Shown: positions 6,936 to 12,474 of the stretch, piece after piece
How the letters are laid out: each line of letters starts with the position of its first letter
How positions within the stretch are numbered: position 1 is the first letter of the stretch
NCBI RefSeq assembly: GCF_900541605.1
Contig: NZ_UQKJ01000029.1
Span: forward strand, 1 to 17,924
Length of the DNA stretch: 17,924 nt
Source of the DNA: an uncultured Dialister sp.
GTDB lineage: Bacteria; Bacillota; Negativicutes; Veillonellales; Dialisteraceae
Direction of reading: 5' to 3'
The notes under the pieces: model-generated
What the model was told of the DNA's origin: nothing
Databases searched by the model: none
What the model saw: the letters and a program-made list of their open reading frames with translations, nothing else
Position numbers and translations under genes: made by a program

Positions 6936-7010
6936 GAGTCATCAGCAGCAGGGCTTTGAGCCTTTAGCCTTGAGCTTTGAGCTGGTCAGCGGCTTTGCCG
7001 CGGATGACTC
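6936..7010. repeat. Heptad-type intergenic repeat (TTGAGCC class), palindromic ends
   Basis: Perfect 8-bp inverted ends, GAGTCATC (6936-6943) and GATGACTC (7003-7010), enclose a run of 7-bp units of the TTGAGCC type (TTTGAGC, CTTTAGC, CTTGAGC, TTTGAGC; about 6955-6982) and a tight GCGGC-TTT-GCCGC hairpin (6989-7001). The gene desert 6912-7144 otherwise holds only the alaS promoter and a small CAGGT/ACCTG hairpin (7017-7034). Similar heptad runs occur near 10816 and 17826. Confidence 0.6.
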
Positions 7011-7084
7011 CAACCACAGGTCGGATAAAACCTGTCTCAATTGGCAGGAGCGTATCCCAATCTATTCCCATTTTCTAATTTTCC

Positions 7085-7113
7085 TTGCATGCACGTGGCA
7101 AGTCATATATAAT
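7085..7113 (+). promoter_or_regulatory. Strong promoter of the alaS operon
   Basis: TTGCAT (7085-7090) and a perfect TATAAT (7108-7113) are separated by the optimal 17 bp. Transcription would start near 7120, leaving a leader of only ~25 nt, too short for a T-box or other riboswitch. Confidence 0.85.
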
Positions 7114-7144
7114 GAAGAACACAACTAGTTTAAGGGGGTTAATC

Positions 7145-9754
7145 ATGAAGGGCAATGATATTCGTGAGTCATATCTTTCATTTTTTGAAAATCAGAAAGG
7201 CCATCTGAGGCTGAAGAGTTTTTCTCTGATTCCTAAGGATGACCCCAGTCTGCTTCTCATCGGCGCCGGCATGGCACCGCTGAAGCCATACTTTACAGGC
7301 AAGGTGGAACCACCCCGTCACAGGGTCACCACCAGCCAGAAATGCATTCGTACCGGTGATATTGAAAACGTAGGGCACACCGCCCGGCACCACACTTTCT
7401 TTGAAATGCTGGGGAACTTCTCCTTCGGCGATTACTTCAAGAAAGAAGCCATTACCTGGGCCTGGGAATTCCTGACGGAAGTAATCAAACTGGATAAATC
7501 CCGGCTCTACGTCACCATTTATCCCGATGACCATGAAGCCCACGATTACTGGCACAAAATGATCGGACTCCCGGAAAACCATATTTATCCGCTGAGCGAT
7601 AACTTCTGGGAAATCGGTGAAGGCCCCTGCGGACCGGACTCCGAAATTTTCTACGACCAGGGCGAAGAATTCGGCACGGACCCGGAAAACCAGATGGGCG
7701 GTGACGGAGACCGGTTCCTGGAAATCTGGAACCTCGTATTTTCCCAGTACGACCGCCAGAAAGACGGCTCCTACCTGCCGCTGGCCAAGAAGAACATCGA
7801 TACCGGCGCCGGTCTGGAACGTCTGGCAGCAGTACTGCAGCACAAGAAGAACAACTTTGAAACGGACCTGTTCTTCCCGATTATCGAAGAAGCAGCAGCC
7901 CTTTCCGGTGTACCCTATGGCAAGAGTGCCCAGGGCGATGTGGCACTGAAGGTTATTTCCGACCACGCCCGGGCTATTACGAATATGATTGCCGATGGCA
8001 TCCTTCCGTCCAATGAAGGCCGGGGCTACGTGCTCCGCCGTATTCTCCGCCGGGCTGTCCGCTTCGGCAAGCTCCTGGGCATCGAGAATGCATTCATGGG
8101 ACAGATGATCGACGTGGTTATCAACATGATGAAACCGGCCTATCCGGAACTGGTGGATAAACAGGCTTTCATTAAGAAGGTGGCCGGCGTGGAAGAAGAC
8201 CGGTTCCATGCAACCCTGAATGCAGGCACCGACCTCCTGTCCGAAATGCTGGAAGACAGCAAAAAGAAACAGAATACCGTTCTCTCCGGAGACAAGGTAT
8301 TCAAGCTCTATGATACCTACGGTTTCCCATGGGAACTGACCGATGAAATTGCCAAGGAACAGGGCATGACCATCGACAAAGAAGGCTTCGAAGCAGCCAT
8401 GGCGGAACAGAAGGAAAGAGCCCGGGCAGCACGGGCCAAGGTTTCCGCAAAAGTGGCTACCCCGGATACCACGAAACTGGACGCTTCCAAACTGACCACC
8501 GAAGACAAAGACGGAGAAACGAAGCTCCTCCTCCTCGGCAAGGACGGTAAGGAAATCAGTGAAGCCGCTGATGGCACCGAAGTGACCGTGATTCTTGAAA
8601 ACAACCCGTTCCATGCAGAAGGGGGCGGCCAGATCGGCGACACCGGCACCATTACCGGCGAAGAAGGCATGATTGCCGTGGAAGATACGAAGAAGCTTCC
8701 TGACGGCATTATCTACGTCATCGGCACCGTAACCGAAGGGGTCATCCGGGAAGGGGAAACGGTAAAAGTTTCCGTAGACCGTACCCGCCGGGAAGACCTG
8801 GCAAGAAACCACACGGGCACCCATATGCTCCAGGCAGCACTGCGCCGGGTCCTTGGCGACCAGGTCAACCAGGCCGGTTCCCTGGTGCTTCCGGACAAGC
8901 TCCGTTTCGATTTCACCTGGCCTGAACCGCTCAGCGCCAACCAGATGGCTGCGGTGGAACAGATCGTGAATGATGAAATCATTAAAGCCACCGATGTGAA
9001 TATTACGGAAATGCCGCTGGAAGAAGCAAAGAAATCCGGCGCCATGGCCCTGTTCGGTGAAAAATACGGCGACATCGTACGGGTTGTCACCATTCCGGGA
9101 TTCAGCAAGGAACTCTGCGGCGGCAGCCATGTGAGAAATACCGGCGAACTCGGTTCCTTCCGCCTCATCAGCGAAGGGGGCATCGGTTCCGGTATCCGCC
9201 GTATCGAAGCGGTCACCGGCAAGGCAGCCTATGAAATGATGAAGAAGGATCGGGAACTTCTTGCCCGGGCAGCAGAACTGCTGAAAGGCAAGCCTGAACA
9301 GGTTCCTGAAAAGATTGAAAAAGCCCTGGCCTCTGAAAAAGAACTGCAGCATGAACTGGAAAAACTGAAACAGCAGCAGACAAAGGACGAACTGGGAAGC
9401 CTCATGAAGGACGTACAGGAAAAGAAGGGAATTCCTTTCTTCGGCGCCGTTGTCCATGCAGGCAATATGGATGAACTCCGCAAAGCAGCGGACGTGGTGA
9501 AGACAAAGCTCAAAGGCGGCGCCTTCATCCTGGGCACCGTATCCGGTGACAAGGTGAACCTGGTGGGAATGGCCCAGCCGGAAGCCGTAAAAGCAGGCAT
9601 CCATATGGGCAAAGTCGTTTCCCGGGCAGCCAGGATCTGCGGCGGTGGCGGCGGCGGCAAGCCGGCCGTAGCCCAGGCAGGCGGCAAGGATACATCCAAA
9701 CTGGATGCAGCCATTGCAGAAGGCATCAAGGCAATTTCTGAAATGCTTGATTGA
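7145..9754 (+). CDS. alaS: Alanine--tRNA ligase
   Basis: AlaRS charges tRNA-Ala in the cytoplasm and clears mischarged Ser and Gly. This full-length copy has 869 residues, normal for bacteria (about 870-880). The class II catalytic core is at the N-terminus (TGDIENVGHTARHHTFFEMLG, written here only in part: HHTFFEMLGNFSFGDYF), followed by the tRNA-recognition region with GAGLERLAAV. The editing domain carries the zinc set H556, H560 (HTGTH), C658 and H662 (CGGSH). A helical linker of ~100 residues and a C-Ala/DHHA1 domain ending in RICGGGGGGKP complete the protein. The ATG at 7145 is chosen because AAGGGGG (7132-7138) lies 6 nt before it; an in-frame ATG at 7085 lies inside the promoter. First gene of a four-gene operon. 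Confidence 0.98.
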   Translation: MKGNDIRESYLSFFENQKGHLRLKSFSLIPKDDPSLLLIGAGMAPLKPYFTGKVEPPRHRVTTSQKCIRTGDIENVGHTARHHTFFEMLGNFSFGDYFKKEAITWAWEFLTEVIKLDKSRLYVTIYPDDHEAHDYWHKMIGLPENHIYPLSDNFWEIGEGPCGPDSEIFYDQGEEFGTDPENQMGGDGDRFLEIWNLVFSQYDRQKDGSYLPLAKKNIDTGAGLERLAAVLQHKKNNFETDLFFPIIEEAAALSGVPYGKSAQGDVALKVISDHARAITNMIADGILPSNEGRGYVLRRILRRAVRFGKLLGIENAFMGQMIDVVINMMKPAYPELVDKQAFIKKVAGVEEDRFHATLNAGTDLLSEMLEDSKKKQNTVLSGDKVFKLYDTYGFPWELTDEIAKEQGMTIDKEGFEAAMAEQKERARAARAKVSAKVATPDTTKLDASKLTTEDKDGETKLLLLGKDGKEISEAADGTEVTVILENNPFHAEGGGQIGDTGTITGEEGMIAVEDTKKLPDGIIYVIGTVTEGVIREGETVKVSVDRTRREDLARNHTGTHMLQAALRRVLGDQVNQAGSLVLPDKLRFDFTWPEPLSANQMAAVEQIVNDEIIKATDVNITEMPLEEAKKSGAMALFGEKYGDIVRVVTIPGFSKELCGGSHVRNTGELGSFRLISEGGIGSGIRRIEAVTGKAAYEMMKKDRELLARAAELLKGKPEQVPEKIEKALASEKELQHELEKLKQQQTKDELGSLMKDVQEKKGIPFFGAVVHAGNMDELRKAADVVKTKLKGGAFILGTVSGDKVNLVGMAQPEAVKAGIHMGKVVSRAARICGGGGGGKPAVAQAGGKDTSKLDAAIAEGIKAISEMLD

Positions 9755-9766
9755 GGAGGGATAACT

Positions 9767-10033
9767 ATGTCAGTCTCTGATGAAACAATATTATTTAATA
9801 CCAACGCGGATGAAGGGGAAAACAGACAGGCAGCCATGATCCTCAAGGAGGTCTATTCGGCTTTGAAAGAAGCAGGCCATAATCCTACCGTTCAGTTAGT
9901 GGGATATCTTGTTTCCGGGGAGCCGACATACATTACCAGCCGTCACGATGCCAGAAGACTGATTTCCGGCATCGAAAGGGATGAACTGGTGGAAGAACTG
10001 GTTCGTTTCTACGTAAAGCACAAGGGCCTCTGA
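9767..10033 (+). CDS. IreB family regulatory phosphoprotein (UPF0297/DUF965)
   Basis: This 88-residue protein matches the IreB/YrzL family over its full length (TILFNT near the start, then EVYSALKEAGHNPTVQLVGY, SGEPTYITSRHDAR, ELVRFYVKHKG). In Enterococcus faecalis, IreB is a dimer phosphorylated by the Ser/Thr kinase IreK and lowers cephalosporin resistance. The N-terminus here (MSVSDET) offers Ser and Thr residues in the region phosphorylated there; whether they are used is unknown. It has a strong Shine-Dalgarno (GAGGAGGG) 12 bp after alaS and is followed at once by ruvX, the standard Firmicutes order. Confidence 0.93.
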   Translation: MSVSDETILFNTNADEGENRQAAMILKEVYSALKEAGHNPTVQLVGYLVSGEPTYITSRHDARRLISGIERDELVEELVRFYVKHKGL

Positions 10034-10034
10034 T

Positions 10035-10472
10035 ATGCGTATCATGAGTCTTGACGTGGGCAGTGTCACCATCGGGGTCGCCGTGAGCGACCTCTTCGGC
10101 TGGACCGCCCAGGGCGTGGAAACCATCCGCCACACCACCAGGGAGGCGGACTTCAAACGGCTTCGGCAGCTCACCGACCAGTACAAGGTGGAGGAATTCG
10201 TCATCGGCATGCCTCTCAATATGAACGGCACCAAAGGCGTCCGGGCAGAGAGAACCGAGGAATTCGCCAAAGAACTGGCGGCGGCTTTCCCTGACATTCC
10301 CTACCATTTCTGGGATGAACGGCTCACCACTGTCATCGCCCAGAAGCAGCTCATAGCCGCTGACGTGAGCCGGAAAAAGAGAAAAAAAGTCATCGACAAG
10401 ATGGCGGCCATGGTCATTCTGGAGGGATATCTCCAGCATCTCTCCTTTCAAAATAAAGGAACTACCCTATGA
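10035..10472 (+). CDS. ruvX: RuvX/YqgF-type putative Holliday junction resolvase or pre-16S rRNA nuclease
   Basis: This 145-residue protein has an RNase H-like fold. The E. coli homologue YqgF processes the 5' end of 16S rRNA, and a Holliday-junction resolvase role has also been proposed. The acidic residues expected of the active site are present: D7 in SLDVGSVTIGVAVSD, the VEEFVIGMPLNMNG strand, D94 in FWDERLTT and D121 in VIDKMAAMVILEGYL. The length is normal. The start lies 1 nt after the ireB stop, so translation is probably coupled. An internal ATG at residue 4 is a possible alternative start. Its stop overlaps the next start by 4 nt. Confidence 0.95.
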   Translation: MRIMSLDVGSVTIGVAVSDLFGWTAQGVETIRHTTREADFKRLRQLTDQYKVEEFVIGMPLNMNGTKGVRAERTEEFAKELAAAFPDIPYHFWDERLTTVIAQKQLIAADVSRKKRKKVIDKMAAMVILEGYLQHLSFQNKGTTL

Positions 10473-10732
10473 CAGAAAATAAAGAAGAACCCATTGTGAT
10501 TACTATTACCGGTCCTGACGGTACAGAGCAGGACTATGTACAGGATACGGTCATTCCCCTCGCAGGAAAGGAATTCGCAGTCCTCGTTTCCATCCCGGAA
10601 TCGGAAGATTCCACGGAGGAACCGGACATTATCCTTGCCCGGATCGATACCGATGAACATGGGGAACCCCTCTACGTCCCACCGACGGATGAGGAATACG
10701 ATGCGGTAGCAGAAATCTACGAAGCCATGTAA
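10469..10732 (+). CDS. DUF1292 family acidic small protein
   Basis: This is an 87-residue, strongly acidic protein of the DUF1292 family (B. subtilis YrzB type), whose function is unknown. The family pattern is visible: an N-terminal beta-rich region (IVITITGPDGTEQDY), EFAVLVSIPE in the middle, and ILARIDTDEHGEPLYVPPTD with EEYDAVAEIYEAM at the end. The start overlaps the ruvX stop in an ATGA arrangement, with AAAGGA (10455-10460) 8 nt upstream. It is the last gene of the alaS - ireB - ruvX - DUF1292 operon, an order shared with Bacillus. Confidence 0.92.
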   Translation: MTENKEEPIVITITGPDGTEQDYVQDTVIPLAGKEFAVLVSIPESEDSTEEPDIILARIDTDEHGEPLYVPPTDEEYDAVAEIYEAM

Positions 10733-10748
10733 GCCATGGAAATTCAAG

Positions 10749-10789
10749 GGAGCCGGAAAAGGCAGAATCGCCTTTCCCGGCTCCTTTTG
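10749..10789 (+). terminator. Rho-independent terminator of the alaS operon
   Basis: A 15-bp stem with one A-C mismatch pairs 10749-10763 (GGAGCCGGAAAAGGC) with 10770-10784 (GCCTTTCCCGGCTCC) around a 6-nt loop, then runs into TTTTGT. It begins 17 bp after the stop codon. Confidence 0.9.
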
Positions 10790-10815
10790 TCAGCTATTAA
10801 CCCTCTTGCGAACGG

Positions 10816-10852
10816 TTCGGGGGCCTTGAGCCTTTTGCCTTGAGCCTTGAGT
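10816..10852. repeat. Heptad-type intergenic repeat (TTGAGCC class), short copy
   Basis: A GGGGG run is followed by CCTTGAGCCTTTTGCCTTGA and GCCTTGAG: 7-bp units of the TTGAGCC type, as at 6955-6982. It lies between the alaS operon terminator and repeat copy C. The element's outer limits are unclear. Confidence 0.5.
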
Positions 10853-10880
10853 GGGATAGGTCCTGCAGGCGGAGGCAAAT

Positions 10881-11071
10881 GGCTGGTTTGCGTGTGGACG
10901 GGTGGGGGCTTTCAGGTGTCAGCTTCCAGCTTCCAGGAAAGCTGGCCAGCCTACGGCATGAAGGACTGTCAATTGAACAATTGGAGTGCCGCAGGCTGTT
11001 GAGTTTTCCTGACAGCTAGCAGCTAAAAGCTAAAAGCTCCGCCCGTCCGCACCGCGCTCGGCCGCGCAATA
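10881..11071. repeat. Long imperfect palindromic intergenic repeat, copy C (full)
   Basis: This ~190-bp copy is close to A and B. The left arm has GGGTGGGGGCTTTCAG followed by heptads GTCAGCT, TCCAGCT and TCCAGG. AGGAAAGCT (10935-10943) faces AGTTTTCCT (11002-11010). The core is GCCTACGGCAT (10949-10959) with GTGCCGCAGGC (10986-10996), and the tip pairs CAATT with AATTG where copy A has CAACC with GGTTG. The right arm has the heptads AGCTAGC, AGCTAAA and AGCTAAA, and ends near GCTCGGCC, facing the left-end GGCTGG. With the terminator and short heptad copy, it fills most of the 461-bp gap 10733-11193. Confidence 0.82.
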
Positions 11072-11130
11072 CCCGCCGAAAAGCGGCCTTCCCCTTGATC
11101 TCGGCGTCGACACTGGTCGCATTCATTCCA

Positions 11131-11159
11131 TTTTCACACCTTTCCAACTGTGTTAAAAT
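11131..11159 (+). promoter_or_regulatory. Promoter of the SbcCD-like operon
   Basis: TTTTCA (11131-11136) and TAAAAT (11154-11159) have a 17-bp spacer and lie 34 bp before the start codon, after repeat copy C. Confidence 0.6.
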
Positions 11160-11193
11160 ATAAGGAAACGACTGATTACATAGAGGAGGAATT

Positions 11194-12474
11194 ATGGGTA
11201 AACATTTTTCTTTTATCCATTGCGCTGATCTTCATCTGGGAGAACCATTCCGTGATGTCCGCATGGGATCCGCCGGCCCCTGGAATGAACAGATAGGAAA
11301 AGCTACATTCAAAGCTTTTGAAAAAGTAGTTGATGCGGCACTGGAAAACCGGGTGGATGCCATCCTGATTTCCGGTGATGTCTATAACAGCGACCATCAC
11401 AGCCTGTCGGCCCAGATGGCCTTTGCCCGGGAGCTGTACCGGGCTGCCCAGGGGGGCATACAGATATTCATGGTCCACGGAAACCATGACCCCGGAGAAG
11501 CCTGGCGGGCCGATATTCCCCTGCCGGAGACGGTCCATATTTTCTCATCGGACCATGTGGAGTCTTTCCCTCTCATGAAGGATGGAGAAAAGGCAGCCAC
11601 GGTGTACGGGATTTCCTATAAAACAAGGCATGTGAAGGAGGACCTGGCCGCCTCTTTCCACAAAGATAAGGACGATGGCTTTGCCATCGGCATGCTCCAT
11701 ACGGACGCCGGCGTGGCAGGGAGCCCCTATGCCCCCTGCACGGTGGATGAACTGAAGGCTTCGGGCATGGATTACTGGGCCCTTGGCCATGTGCATACAA
11801 GGAAAACCCTGTCCACCTCTCCCTACATCGTGTATCCTGGAAATACCCAGGGCCTCAATGTGAACGAGACCGGTATCCGGGGCTGCTACCTGGTGGATGT
11901 GGGAGCCTATGGTACGGTGACACTGAAGTTTATTGAAACCGATATTATCCGCTGGATGGATATGACCGTGGATATTTCTCCCTTTTCCCAGGTGGATGAA
12001 CTGATCCAGGCCATCACCAAACGGCGGGCGGGGCTGAAGGAGCTCACGGGACGGCCGAATATGATCCGTCTTATTTTCACGGGAGCCGGTCCCCTGCACC
12101 AGGCCCTGGCCACGGAAGAAGGGCGGGATTTCATCCTGCAGACCCTGAACGACAAGGAACAGTTCCGGTTCCTCTTTGCCTGCTTCACGGCAGCTGAGGA
12201 CAGGACCCGGACGGCGGTGAACCTGAAGGAGCGCCGGGAACTGCCGGACGTGACGGGAAACTTCCTGAAGGCCTTTGATGAAATCAACGGGCAGGACGAA
12301 GACAAGAGAAAAGAGGAACTCCGGAAAATGGCGGAAGACCAGCCGGAGTTTGCCAAATACGGGAAACTGCTGGATGCGGTGTCCGACGAGGACCTGCTGA
12401 AGGCTTTCCAAAAATCGGAACTTCTGGGAGCGGAAATGCTGACAGAAGAGGAGGAAGATCATGAAGATCACTGA
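11194..12474 (+). CDS. SbcD/YhaO-like metallophosphoesterase, DNA repair exonuclease
   Basis: This 426-residue protein is a calcineurin-like phosphoesterase of the SbcD/Mre11 group, expected to act with the ATPase encoded next to it as a Mn2+-dependent nuclease on DNA ends and hairpins. The metal-binding motifs appear in order: D12 and H14 (CADLHLG), D62 (SGDVYNS), N97-H98-D99 (GNHD), H169 (GMLHTD) and H199/H201 (GHVH). The C-terminal ~150 residues (about 275-426) hold the capping and ATPase-binding region, ending in an acidic tail (TEEEEDHEDH). It looks closer to Bacillus YhaO than to E. coli SbcD. The ATG has a strong GAGGAGG Shine-Dalgarno. Its last 14 nt overlap the next gene, which implies coupled translation. 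Confidence 0.9.
   Translation: MGKHFSFIHCADLHLGEPFRDVRMGSAGPWNEQIGKATFKAFEKVVDAALENRVDAILISGDVYNSDHHSLSAQMAFARELYRAAQGGIQIFMVHGNHDPGEAWRADIPLPETVHIFSSDHVESFPLMKDGEKAATVYGISYKTRHVKEDLAASFHKDKDDGFAIGMLHTDAGVAGSPYAPCTVDELKASGMDYWALGHVHTRKTLSTSPYIVYPGNTQGLNVNETGIRGCYLVDVGAYGTVTLKFIETDIIRWMDMTVDISPFSQVDELIQAITKRRAGLKELTGRPNMIRLIFTGAGPLHQALATEEGRDFILQTLNDKEQFRFLFACFTAAEDRTRTAVNLKERRELPDVTGNFLKAFDEINGQDEDKRKEELRKMAEDQPEFAKYGKLLDAVSDEDLLKAFQKSELLGAEMLTEEEEDHEDH

Noticed and set aside
6912..7144. T-box or riboswitch leader for alaS
   Set aside because: The promoter lies at 7085-7113, so the leader is only ~25 nt, and no T-box sequence is visible upstream.
10800..11071. CRISPR-like array, because of short repeated units
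   Set aside because: The units are 7 bp with no unique spacers, they form long palindromes, and no cas genes are present.
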